A stretch of DNA of 64,000 bases from an uncultured Paracoccaceae bacterium (GTDB lineage: Bacteria; Pseudomonadota; Alphaproteobacteria; Rhodobacterales; Rhodobacteraceae). The translations under genes were made by a program, and so were the position numbers. Every line of letters begins with the position of its first letter. Positions within the stretch are counted from its first letter, which is position 1. The notes below the pieces were generated by a model. The model was not told the origin of the DNA. It searched no databases and was given only the letters and a program-made list of their open reading frames with translations. Where the stretch lies: positions 1-64,000 of the forward strand of contig CANMFL010000005.1 in assembly GCA_947497185.1 (NCBI GenBank). The letters run 5' to 3'. Shown piece by piece: positions 47,795 to 55,928 of this stretch.

Positions 47795-48907
47795 TTAGTC
47801 GTGGGTGTAGGCTGGTTCTGACTTTGTCGCTTCGGTCAGGATTGGCATCACCTTTTCAGCCATCAAAATCATGCCTTCGCGGCCAAGATCGTAGTCGGTC
47901 CAGTCGTGACCTGCGTAGACCAGATGTTTGAAAGGACCGGTTGTTTCGCGCAGGGCGAGGACCTGATCGGCGACGGATTCTGGGTCGCCATGGATCACAA
48001 GGCGGTCCATCACATAGTCCAATGTCACGTCTTCGTCGGGCATGTTCTGATCGTCTTTGAACAGGTTCAGACGTCCACCAGCGCGTAGTTTTGTGAGCAA
48101 CTGGCTATAGTATAATACGTAAGGGCTGCCCGGATCGCGCGCATAGGCGCGTGCAGTTTCTTGATCTTTGGCGACGCAGATATTTTTCGCAACGCGCCAG
48201 TCGTCATACGATGCGACATTGCCTGCTTGCTTGCAGCCATCAGCGTAGTTGGGCCAGTGGGTTGCTGTCCATTTCGGCAGCAGGAAGTTCGCGGAAATTG
48301 GTTGCCAGCCGCGCGAGGCCATGGCTGTGACGCCTTTCGAGAACGGAGCGACCACGGTTCCGATAATCGGCGGATGTGGGTCGTTTTGATAAGGCTTCAT
48401 GATGTCGCCCTGACCAATCTCGCGCATCATCGTGCGTTCGGTCGAGACCTCGAAGTAATCACCCTTGAGGTTATACGGCGCCTCGCCAGCCCAGATATCC
48501 AGCACCATGTTGATGCATTCGATAAACATCGCGTTGCGATCTTTGTCCATTGTGCCAAACACTTCGGCGTCGGACATCAGGCCGCCGGGGGAAATGCCGA
48601 AATTCAGGCGACCCTCTAGCATGTGGTCCAGCATTGCGACTTCGGCGGCGACGCGGGCAGGGTGCGAGTTAGGAAGGTTAACCGTGCCAGTGCCAAGTCT
48701 GATGTTCTTGGTCTCGTAGGCCAAGCTGGCCAAAAATGCGACGGTAGAGGTGATAATTTCGGCTTGATCGGTGGTGTGTTCGCCGCAGTATGCCTCTGCA
48801 TAACCCAGCTGGTCGGCCAAAATGAACGCTTCGCGATCTTCGGCAAGACTTTTGGAATAGGGTTTCCCGAGCGGGTGGATGGGCATCGTAAAAAATGACA
48901 GTTTCAT
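47795..48907 (-). CDS. Luciferase-like (LLM) flavin-dependent monooxygenase (370 aa)
   Basis: An alpha/beta TIM-barrel oxygenase of the bacterial luciferase type: MKLSFFTMPIHPLGKPYSK, LGYAEAYCGEHTTDQAEI, RLGTGTVNLPNSHPARVAAE and LNFGISPGGLMSDAEVFG. Similar genes are often labelled limonene 1,2-monooxygenase, which overstates what is known. Such enzymes need FMNH2 from a partner reductase; the flavin-reductase-MarR gene lies 75 nt downstream on the same strand. AAGGAG precedes the ATG. Confidence 0.88.
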   Translation of the reverse strand: MKLSFFTMPIHPLGKPYSKSLAEDREAFILADQLGYAEAYCGEHTTDQAEIITSTVAFLASLAYETKNIRLGTGTVNLPNSHPARVAAEVAMLDHMLEGRLNFGISPGGLMSDAEVFGTMDKDRNAMFIECINMVLDIWAGEAPYNLKGDYFEVSTERTMMREIGQGDIMKPYQNDPHPPIIGTVVAPFSKGVTAMASRGWQPISANFLLPKWTATHWPNYADGCKQAGNVASYDDWRVAKNICVAKDQETARAYARDPGSPYVLYYSQLLTKLRAGGRLNLFKDDQNMPDEDVTLDYVMDRLVIHGDPESVADQVLALRETTGPFKHLVYAGHDWTDYDLGREGMILMAEKVMPILTEATKSEPAYTHD

Positions 48908-49107
48908 GAGAAGCTCCTTGGCTGTTCATGCAGACTGCCGGAGTCTTCACTATAGTAAAACTGATAGTTTGTGATGATATCTATCGTGTTTCTTGATGCC
49001 GGTAGCGCGCGTTCAGGCGCGTTGTCTGGTGCATCAAAATGTTTTGAGGCGCGACCGTCGCCGCGCCTCAAGAAAACGTGAACCGAAGTTCCGAAGTCCG
49101 TTTTGTA

Positions 49108-49746
49108 TCAAGCGGTTGGAATGTCGCTGACGTATTTGGGAACATCATAACCGCGTTGCACAGCGGGACGGCTTGCGATGCGGGTGTACCAATCGCGAAC
49201 ATTGGGGAAGTCCGCCAGATTAATGCCCTGCCAATCGTGTCGCGATATCCAAGGCCAGATGGCCATGTCTGCGATTGTATAGACGCCTGCGCCTTCGCCG
49301 ACGACATATTCGCGCCCTTCAAGGCGGGTATTCAGGACTTTGTAGAGCCGTTGCGCCTCTTTGCTATAACGCTCTTCGGCGTATTCGGATTTGCCGGGAT
49401 TATACTTCACAAAGTGGTGGACCTGACCCAGCATCGGTCCCAACCCGCCCATCTGCCACATCAGCCATTCGACCATGCGCCAGTGTTCGTCGCCCGTCAC
49501 CTGAAAGCGGTCATATTTCTGTGCGAGGTACAGCATGATTGCGCCCGTTTCCATCAGGTGGACGCCCGTTTCGTGGTCCACAATCGCGGGGATCCGGTTG
49601 TTCGGGGCGATCTTTAGAAAGTCCGGTGCGAATTGTTCATCCTTTGAAATGTCGACGGACTTGGCCGTGTAAGGCACTCCGAGTTCTTCAAGAAGGATGG
49701 AAACCTTGCGACCGTTCGGCGTGGTCCAAGTGTAAAGATCAATCAT
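49108..49746 (-). CDS. Glutathione S-transferase, YfcG/YghU-like (Nu class)
   Basis: 212 residues. The N-terminal thioredoxin fold has LYTWTTPNGRKVSI, the cis-Pro loop NNRIPAI at 50-55 and ETGA at 66-69; the helical part has WQMGGLGPMLGQVHHF, as in E. coli YfcG. Nu-class members act as disulfide-bond reductases with glutathione. The gene follows the same strand as the monooxygenase but is 200 nt upstream of it, so cotranscription is possible, not shown. Confidence 0.9.
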   Translation of the reverse strand: MIDLYTWTTPNGRKVSILLEELGVPYTAKSVDISKDEQFAPDFLKIAPNNRIPAIVDHETGVHLMETGAIMLYLAQKYDRFQVTGDEHWRMVEWLMWQMGGLGPMLGQVHHFVKYNPGKSEYAEERYSKEAQRLYKVLNTRLEGREYVVGEGAGVYTIADMAIWPWISRHDWQGINLADFPNVRDWYTRIASRPAVQRGYDVPKYVSDIPTA

Positions 49747-49834
49747 CTGCGGTCCTATTGTGCTGGTTCAGTTGAAGCGAAAGCTAACGGCGTTTTCGGA
49801 TTTTGGGAAGCTAGAAAAGACCTAACTTCTTGTT

Positions 49835-49850
49835 AATTGGTTGCCCAATT
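49835..49850. promoter_or_regulatory. Putative GntR operator, site A
   Basis: AATTGGTTGCCCAATT, an inverted repeat. Its reverse complement, TGGGCAACCAATTA, differs from site C at one of 14 positions. It is about 150 nt upstream of the zinc-dehydrogenase start. Confidence 0.55.
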
Positions 49851-49962
49851 TTGTGTGCTTGGAAAGTGCCTCCCATCAGTATGCTTGATTGAGGGTGCAA
49901 TGAAATATGTATTGTTCGTGCTTTTGTTCGATCCTACCACTGTGTCAAGGCGCCGATCAATC

Positions 49963-49980
49963 AATTTGGTCAACCAATTT
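49963..49980. promoter_or_regulatory. Putative GntR operator, site B
   Basis: AATTTGGTCAACCAATTT, an 18-bp dyad with seven of eight pairs matched and a CA centre. It shares the 13 bases TGGTCAACCAATT with site C. It ends just before the ribosome-binding site of the zinc dehydrogenase, a position suited to repression. Confidence 0.6.
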
Positions 49981-49998
49981 CAAGGGGAGCTACGGGTG

Positions 49999-51165
49999 AT
50001 GACAAAAGAGGTATCTGAAACGGTCAAGGGGAGGGCAGCGTTAGCTGCGTTGCCGGACATGATGAAGGCGTGGGTTTTGGGCGATCCGGGGGAGTTAACG
50101 TTAACCGAAAAACCATTGCCTGTCCCCGACCGTGCAGAGGTATTGGTGCGGATCGATGCGGTTGCGATTTGCGCGACAGACCTTGAAATCCTGCAGTATG
50201 GCACGCCCGCGATGATCGACGGCGGCGCACCCTTTAACAAAAACTACACACCTGGTCATGAATACATGGGCACGGTTGCCGCGCTCGGGCCAGGTGTGGA
50301 TGAATTTGCTGTAGGTGATCGTGTCACAGTGGAAGTCCACGCGGGATGCGGGCAGTGCAAGCGTTGCCGGATGGGCATGTATACGTCGTGTCATAACTAC
50401 GGGCTGAATTATGGGGATAAAAACAAAGGGCACCGCGCCAATGGCTTCACCACGGACGGTGGCTTTGCCGAGTATGCTGTCAACAATATCAACACGTTAA
50501 TTCACGTTCCCGACGATATGACGGACGAAGACGCGACCTTGGTCGTGACGGCTGGCACGTCGATGTACGGGCTAACCGAATTGGGTGGTTTGGTCGCTGG
50601 CGAAAGCGTCGTTGTGATCGGACCGGGTCCGATTGGTTTGCTGGCGGTCGCGGTGGCCAAGGCGCTGGGCGCATCGCCCGTGATCTTGGTGGGGACACGC
50701 GACAGTCGGAACGAAATTGGCCGCAAGCTCGGGGCTGATTACGTGATAAACCCGCGAGAGGAAGACCCCGTCGCGCGCGTGAAAGAACTGACCGGCAAGG
50801 GCGCTGATTATGTCGTTGATTGCGCGGGAACAGAAACAACCGTCAATCAATCGGTCCATATGACTAACCGCGGTGGGCGCATTTGCCTTGCGGCTTTCCC
50901 GAAATCTGCGGTGTCCTTTGATCTGGGTGCCTTGGCGGTGAACAACATCTACCTCTACGGGATTCGTGGCGAAGGGCGGTCAGCGACGCATCGGGCGATG
51001 GCGTTCATGGCGGAAAAGCGGTTCGATGCGGGGCTCGTGCACACGCATACTTTCCCGCTGGCAGAGCTACCCACAGCCTTGAAATACGCGAAAGAGCGGA
51101 TCGACGATGCGATTAAAGTGGTCGTGTCCACGCGGCCAGACGCGCCAAGCGGCGCAAAGAAATGA
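49999..51165 (+). CDS. Zinc-dependent alcohol dehydrogenase (MDR family)
   Basis: 388 residues from ATG 49999, with GGGGAG nine nt upstream; the frame is open to 49837 but that stretch holds sites A and B. Catalytic zinc ligands C58 and H87-E88 (PGHEYMG); structural zinc C117, C120, C123 and C131. Rossmann motif VIGPGPIGLLAVAVAKALGA around 215-234. It would oxidise an alcohol or polyol with NAD(P). It begins a three-gene operon with a DapA-family aldolase and a cupin. Confidence 0.92.
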   Translation: MTKEVSETVKGRAALAALPDMMKAWVLGDPGELTLTEKPLPVPDRAEVLVRIDAVAICATDLEILQYGTPAMIDGGAPFNKNYTPGHEYMGTVAALGPGVDEFAVGDRVTVEVHAGCGQCKRCRMGMYTSCHNYGLNYGDKNKGHRANGFTTDGGFAEYAVNNINTLIHVPDDMTDEDATLVVTAGTSMYGLTELGGLVAGESVVVIGPGPIGLLAVAVAKALGASPVILVGTRDSRNEIGRKLGADYVINPREEDPVARVKELTGKGADYVVDCAGTETTVNQSVHMTNRGGRICLAAFPKSAVSFDLGALAVNNIYLYGIRGEGRSATHRAMAFMAEKRFDAGLVHTHTFPLAELPTALKYAKERIDDAIKVVVSTRPDAPSGAKK

Positions 51166-51186
51166 TGCTGGGAGAAGGAATTTACC

Positions 51187-52113
51187 ATGACCAAAGCGAG
51201 ACGCGGCATCTATGCCGCCGCCATTTCACCATTCGACGCGAACGGCGCGTTGGATCACGGAAAACTACTGGGCTATTGCCAGCATTTGCTCAGTGACGGG
51301 GGCTGCGACGGCGTGGCCCCGACCGGCACGACGGGCGAGGGAACATCAATTGCAATGGCCGACCGTTTGGCGTTGCCCGAAGTCTTTGCCAACGCGGAAA
51401 TCGAACGTGATCGCGTGATTTTCGGCACCGGTGCGCCGTCTGCTGAAGATTGCGTCGCGCTGACGCGATCGGCTGTGGATGCTGGATTTTTGAACGTGCT
51501 GGTGCTGCCGCCATACTATTACAAAAATCCATCCGATGACGGGCTGTTCCGCTATTACGCAAACCTTGTCGAAAAGGTCGGGCGCGATGATCTGCGGATC
51601 TATTTGTACCACTTCCCGCAGATGTCGCAGGTGCCTTTGTCAACTGATCTGGTCTTACGGCTGCGCGATGCCTTTGGTCCTATCATTGCGGGTCTCAAAG
51701 ACAGCAGCGGGGACTTTTCGCAGTCACGTGCGTTTGTCGAGGCGACGGGCGGAGTTGATACGGATTTTGATATTTACCCCTCGTCAGAGGCATTTTTGTG
51801 GGATGGTTTGTCAATCGGCACGGCGGGGATTATTTCCGGTTCAACCAATGTCACCGCATATCTGGTGCAGACTGCACGTCACGCGCCGGAGGGGGCAGCA
51901 CGTGATGCGGCGATGGAAGCGGTTTGTGCTGCGCGGGCGATGGCCGGAAAATATCCACTGATGGCCGCGATGAAAACAGCCGAAAGCTGGCGTAGCGGGG
52001 ATGATAGCTGGTTGACTATGGCACCGCCGCTGATGCCTCTGTCCGCTGATCAAAAGGCCGCATTCAAGGCTGATATCGACGCGTTACATGCGTCCACAAA
52101 AGCAGGAGCATAA
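51187..52113 (+). CDS. DapA-family aldolase (dihydrodipicolinate synthase/N-acetylneuraminate lyase superfamily)
   Basis: 308 residues. GTTGEG at 47-52 for carboxylate binding, Y141 in IYLYHFPQ, and Schiff-base K171 in AGLKDSS. All class I residues are kept. The second thymine-like specificity motif differs from true DapA, and the locus has no lysine-synthesis gene, so it is more likely a sugar-acid or hydroxy-acid aldolase or dehydratase. It lies 21 nt after the dehydrogenase and 2 nt before the cupin. Confidence 0.9.
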   Translation: MTKARRGIYAAAISPFDANGALDHGKLLGYCQHLLSDGGCDGVAPTGTTGEGTSIAMADRLALPEVFANAEIERDRVIFGTGAPSAEDCVALTRSAVDAGFLNVLVLPPYYYKNPSDDGLFRYYANLVEKVGRDDLRIYLYHFPQMSQVPLSTDLVLRLRDAFGPIIAGLKDSSGDFSQSRAFVEATGGVDTDFDIYPSSEAFLWDGLSIGTAGIISGSTNVTAYLVQTARHAPEGAARDAAMEAVCAARAMAGKYPLMAAMKTAESWRSGDDSWLTMAPPLMPLSADQKAAFKADIDALHASTKAGA

Positions 52114-52115
52114 CG

Positions 52116-52571
52116 ATGAGCACTCAAATCAAACATGGTCCCGACCACGTGGAAATGAGCCACGACCCCGCCGATTTCGCGCATTGGCCGGACGGTCTGC
52201 ATGCTGAAATGCTCGAGGATTTAGAGAACGGTTGTGTCGGATCAACGCTGGTGTCTGAGACGGACACGATGCGCGTTTGGCATCTGCGGATCGCACCGGG
52301 TAACCGGTGCCGTTTTCATCGGCACGTGAACCGCTATTTCTGGACGGCTTTGGTGGGCGGACGTGCGCGGGGTTATTTCTCAACGGGCGAAATCCGTGAT
52401 GTCGAACACTATCAGGGCGAAACCAAGCACTTCGATTACGGCGACGGCGACGAGATGGTGCATTCCGTTGAAAACATTGGTGAAACCGAGCTGATTTTTG
52501 CGACGGTGGAATTCATCGACGGACCGAATGCGCCGATGCCTGTGCCGGATAGCGTGCGCTTATCAGTTTAG
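52116..52571 (+). CDS. Cupin-like protein (151 aa)
   Basis: A small beta-rich protein with RFHRHVNRYFWTALVGG, in which H68 and H70 could bind metal, and HYQGETKHFDYGDGDEMVH with further His and Glu. The pattern fits a single cupin barrel. Function unknown; in catabolic clusters such proteins are often isomerases or epimerases. It is translationally close to the aldolase. Its stop overlaps the convergent gene by 4 nt (TTAG). Confidence 0.75.
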   Translation: MSTQIKHGPDHVEMSHDPADFAHWPDGLHAEMLEDLENGCVGSTLVSETDTMRVWHLRIAPGNRCRFHRHVNRYFWTALVGGRARGYFSTGEIRDVEHYQGETKHFDYGDGDEMVHSVENIGETELIFATVEFIDGPNAPMPVPDSVRLSV

Positions 52572-53428
52572 GTGGCGTCGGTTTTTGACCGTGCGATAGG
52601 CAGGATCACGGCGGAGTTGTCTAAATCACCTTCGCCGTGGTCCAGCGCGTCTTGCATCATCGCGAGATAGGTCTGCGTGAAAGGGAGCAATTGGCCCGCA
52701 TCACCAGCCTTTTGCGCGATCAGTTTGAAGTCCTTTTGCGACTGCGCGATCCGCCCCAATGGGGCGAAATTGCGATCCGCCATCAACACGCCTTTGCTGT
52801 CCATCGCCGACGAATGGGCGGCGGATGCTTTGGCCAGCGACAGGAAGTCATGCGGCGTGATGCCTAGCTTTTCTGCAAAGACCATGCCTTCTGCAATGGC
52901 AGCGCGGTTGAGGCCGAGAACAAGGTTAATCGCGAGTTTCGCGCGATTGCCATTGCCGTGCGCGCCGACGTGAATATGCGCGCGAGAGATCGCGTCGAAC
53001 ACGGGCGCCAGCGTAGTAGCCACATCTTTGTCACCTGCGATCATCAGCAACACGTCGCCTTCCGCCAATGATTTGCTGGTGCCGGAAATCGGGGCTTCGA
53101 TCAGGGTAATGCCTTTTTGCGCGGCGAGCGTGCTCAGGTGCGCCATGCGGTCGGGGTCGCATGTGCTGACCGAGATCAGCGTCGCGGTTGTCTGCGGCGC
53201 ATCTGTGATCAGTGTTTCGAGTTGATCCGTATCGAATACGCATGAAAAAACGCATCCGGTGTCCCAGATGCGTTCTGCTGTTTGTGCGGTGCCGCCAAGT
53301 GTCGTCAACTGGTCGCGCCGCGCTTGGTCGGGGTCATAGCCGCTGACGGTAAAACCTTTTGTGATCAAGCGTGTGGCAATCGCCGAGCCGATCAGTCCAA
53401 GTCCGAAAATTCCCATGTTTTTCTGCAT
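52568..53428 (-). CDS. Beta-hydroxyacid dehydrogenase (3-hydroxyisobutyrate dehydrogenase family)
   Basis: 286 residues. NAD(P) motif GLGLIGSAIA at 9-18, substrate motif EAPISGTSKSLAEGD at 111-125 (the usual DxPVSGG is changed to EAPISGT), and catalytic K164 in NRAKLAIN. Probable substrates are short 3-hydroxy or 2-hydroxy-3-oxo acids such as tartronate semialdehyde. It follows the Gfo/Idh gene by 29 nt on the same strand. AAAGGA precedes the ATG. Confidence 0.88.
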   Translation of the reverse strand: MQKNMGIFGLGLIGSAIATRLITKGFTVSGYDPDQARRDQLTTLGGTAQTAERIWDTGCVFSCVFDTDQLETLITDAPQTTATLISVSTCDPDRMAHLSTLAAQKGITLIEAPISGTSKSLAEGDVLLMIAGDKDVATTLAPVFDAISRAHIHVGAHGNGNRAKLAINLVLGLNRAAIAEGMVFAEKLGITPHDFLSLAKASAAHSSAMDSKGVLMADRNFAPLGRIAQSQKDFKLIAQKAGDAGQLLPFTQTYLAMMQDALDHGEGDLDNSAVILPIARSKTDAT

Positions 53429-53457
53429 AGTTACGTCCTTTCGGTGCGGTCAGACGG

Positions 53458-54531
53458 TTATTGCGCAGCCTTCATATCAGCCAGTTTTGCAAGTGAATGG
53501 TTCGACAGCGGAAGCCCGATGGGATCGCCACATTCCGCTGAAATATCCGCGGCTAGATAGCTTTCCATGACCATGCGGGCGTGTTCCGGTTTCGTCAGCG
53601 GTTCGCGGTCTAGCAGCACGGATTCGAGGAAATGCAGCGTTTCCGGCCCCATTTGTCCGGCATACATGTGATCCAGATCTTCACCCGGCATCGTGGACAT
53701 CGGGAATTGCGTGTTATCTTTGACGGTGTTCAGCCAGTTATCGCGGGATGTATCATCTAGGATCAACGCCCCATCGGTGCCCGTGATTTCGATCCATGTG
53801 CTGCAATAATTCGGAAAGCTTGGTGGCAGATTCCAGCCGCCACCCACGACGACCAGAGTGCCGTCCGACATTGTGACCGTGCTCCACATACAATCGTAAG
53901 ATCCGTTCAGCTCTTTCATGTGGCCATAGGCACCTTGGGAATAGACTTTGACTGGCTTTGCTGGTTCCAAAAGCCAGAATACAAAGTCCAGATCATGCGT
54001 GGATTCCATCGCGGCAGGTGACAGCTTCACACGGTTCGCGATCCGTGCGCCAAGGCTGCGCGACAGATGCCGGCTGACCATGACGTTGACAACTTTGCCT
54101 AACTTGCCTTCAGAAATTGATTTTTTTGCATAGGCGATTTTCGGGTTAAAGCGTTGCGAATATCCGATCGTGAACTTGACGCCTTTGTCACGCGAGATCG
54201 CAATCAGGTCGTCGGCCTCGGACAATTCCATCGCGATTGGTTTTTCCAGTAACACATGTTTGCCAGCCAGTAGGCAGTCGCGGGCGATTGGGTAATGCGT
54301 GGGTTCCGGCGTGGTCGAGATGTAAACAACTTCGATATCAGGGTTTTTGACGATATCCTGATAGTCGGTTGTCGCGCTGGCAGGGTTTGTTTCTGTTTTC
54401 ACTTCTGCCAACCGATCTGGGTTGATTTCGCAGATGTGCAATTTATCGACCAGAGCCGATTTTGACAGTGTCACGGCGCGCATTCCGCCGCACCATCCTG
54501 TGCCGATCACGGCGACTTCTACTTGTCTCAT
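53458..54531 (-). CDS. Gfo/Idh/MocA-family oxidoreductase (357 aa)
   Basis: Rossmann motif VAVIGTGWCGG at 6-16 and the EKP motif at 96-98, with a C-terminal domain containing ESTHDLDFVFWLL as the His-Asp pair. Such enzymes oxidise or reduce sugars and inositols with NAD(P). ATG 54531 matches the family start. It lies between the GntR gene (101 nt upstream) and the hydroxyacid dehydrogenase gene, probably one transcript. Confidence 0.9.
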   Translation of the reverse strand: MRQVEVAVIGTGWCGGMRAVTLSKSALVDKLHICEINPDRLAEVKTETNPASATTDYQDIVKNPDIEVVYISTTPEPTHYPIARDCLLAGKHVLLEKPIAMELSEADDLIAISRDKGVKFTIGYSQRFNPKIAYAKKSISEGKLGKVVNVMVSRHLSRSLGARIANRVKLSPAAMESTHDLDFVFWLLEPAKPVKVYSQGAYGHMKELNGSYDCMWSTVTMSDGTLVVVGGGWNLPPSFPNYCSTWIEITGTDGALILDDTSRDNWLNTVKDNTQFPMSTMPGEDLDHMYAGQMGPETLHFLESVLLDREPLTKPEHARMVMESYLAADISAECGDPIGLPLSNHSLAKLADMKAAQ

Positions 54532-54632
54532 GTCTCTCTCCCATGCGGCGTAAACCATTGATGTAATCTACGTTTTTTTGGCTGCGTTAGGCCAACAAAG
54601 ATTGCTGATATGCCCTAGTCGATTTATTGAAT

Positions 54633-55316
54633 TTACGTGCCGTGCGGCGTGGTCATCGCGGTCAATGTGCTGTCGAGATGCGCCCGCATTGCAGCGCAAG
54701 CGTCACTTCCGTTGCGGCGTTCAAGCGCATCAAGAATTGCATCGTGTTCGGCAAAAGAATGGTAGTCGGCGCGGGGGCCTGACGCGGTGGTGTCGATTTT
54801 GCGCCAGACCACGACCAGCCGCACGCGGTTGATGATTTTATGCACGGCCTGCAGCAAGGTGTTGCCCGCCGCGTCGGCGATCACTTCGTGGAATTCGCCA
54901 TCCAATTCCTCGTAACGCGCCCAAGTAGACGCATCGCGCATTTGGGTCGTCAGGCGGCGCAGGTCTTGCAAGTGTTTGGGCGTGGCATGCATCGCGGCGA
55001 GTTGTGCAATTTGCGGTTCAACCACAAGGCGGGCGTTCATTGCGTCGATGGGGCTCGTGCTTTCGGATAGGGCGCTGATGGTGCTGTCGATCCGGCCCGA
55101 TTTGCCGGACTTCGAGACCTTAGCAAGAAAGGTGCCACGCCCCACATGACGCGTGACGTGGCCTTCTGCCTCTAGCACCAATAACGCTTTGCGCAATTCG
55201 GTCCGGTTCACACCCAAGTCGGCGCATAGACTGCGTTCTGCAGGAAGGCGCGCGCCTTCGGTGAGGCCGCAATTGGTAATCCAATTACGCATGCGGGTTA
55301 TGATTTGGTCACTCAT
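54633..55316 (-). CDS. GntR-family regulator, FadR/FCD type (227 aa)
   Basis: The winged helix covers about 5-65, with RLPAERSLCADLGVNRTELR as the recognition part. The FCD domain follows (about 80-220), with D and H in GEFHEVIADAAGN, and late His residues in FAEHDAILDALERR and AMRAHLD fitting the metal and ligand pocket. FCD regulators usually repress catabolic genes until a small acid binds. Site C lies about 110 nt upstream of its start, directly after a TATAAT on its strand, and matches sites A and B at 50 kb. Confidence 0.93.
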   Translation of the reverse strand: MSDQIITRMRNWITNCGLTEGARLPAERSLCADLGVNRTELRKALLVLEAEGHVTRHVGRGTFLAKVSKSGKSGRIDSTISALSESTSPIDAMNARLVVEPQIAQLAAMHATPKHLQDLRRLTTQMRDASTWARYEELDGEFHEVIADAAGNTLLQAVHKIINRVRLVVVWRKIDTTASGPRADYHSFAEHDAILDALERRNGSDACAAMRAHLDSTLTAMTTPHGT

Positions 55317-55425
55317 GATCTACTCGCCTTGGTCGGGGATTTCTAAAAGAAAGATGTGTATATTCTTTTAAACGCGCCCCAATCTGCTATCGTTGAAGGT
55401 GACAACAGTCTTGCGCAGGCAGTCC

Positions 55426-55442
55426 AAATGGTCAACCAATTA
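55426..55442. promoter_or_regulatory. Putative GntR operator, site C, with a -10 element
   Basis: AAATGGTCAACCAATTA, sharing TGGTCAACCAATT with site B. On the minus strand TATAAT (55444-55439) overlaps its edge and points at the GntR gene, so the site would cover the start of transcription. The corresponding -35 is weak (TTAGCT at 55467-55462). Confidence 0.6.
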
Positions 55443-55463
55443 TACCTATTCTATGGGGTGCAG

Positions 55464-55868
55464 CTAAACCTGATCTTGAGGCGACATATGCGGCACGGTT
55501 TCCCCTGTTTCGGTAAAGGTTCGGGTCACGTCGCGTGCGCCGTAGATCCACAGGATCGTCAATGGCCCGTCGCCTGTGTTCTTGAAATAATGCGGCACGT
55601 TGGGCGGCACAAAGGTCGTGTCCATCGCGCCCAAGTTCATCAGCGTGTCGCCGATCAAAGCTTCGGCCTGTCCGCTGAGGATCGTGACTTGTTCCGCGCA
55701 ATTATGCGCATGAAGCGGTGCAGCGCAATTGGCCGGAAACACGGTCGTGCCAGTGGTAAATGGCGCGGTCTCGTCGGTGGTCTTGCCGACCATCAGACGG
55801 GTTTCGACCTGATTGCCGCGCGAAAATGGTTTGATGTCGGTGTATCTAATCACAGTGCCGTTCGTCAT
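55464..55868 (-). CDS. Cupin-domain protein (134 aa)
   Basis: A single cupin barrel: APLHAHNCAEQVTILSG gives H53, H55 and E59, and VPPNVPHYFKNTGDG gives H93, the four usual metal ligands. AGG precedes ATG 55868. It is divergent from the Ldh_2 gene and upstream of the GntR gene, separated from the latter by site C. A sugar-acid isomerase or a ligand-binding role is possible; nothing in the sequence decides. Confidence 0.82.
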   Translation of the reverse strand: MTNGTVIRYTDIKPFSRGNQVETRLMVGKTTDETAPFTTGTTVFPANCAAPLHAHNCAEQVTILSGQAEALIGDTLMNLGAMDTTFVPPNVPHYFKNTGDGPLTILWIYGARDVTRTFTETGETVPHMSPQDQV

Positions 55869-55928
55869 AATCTGTACCTTTGTGTTTGAAGTTTCAGGGT
55901 TTCATTTCAATTTGAAGAGGGAAGTCAC

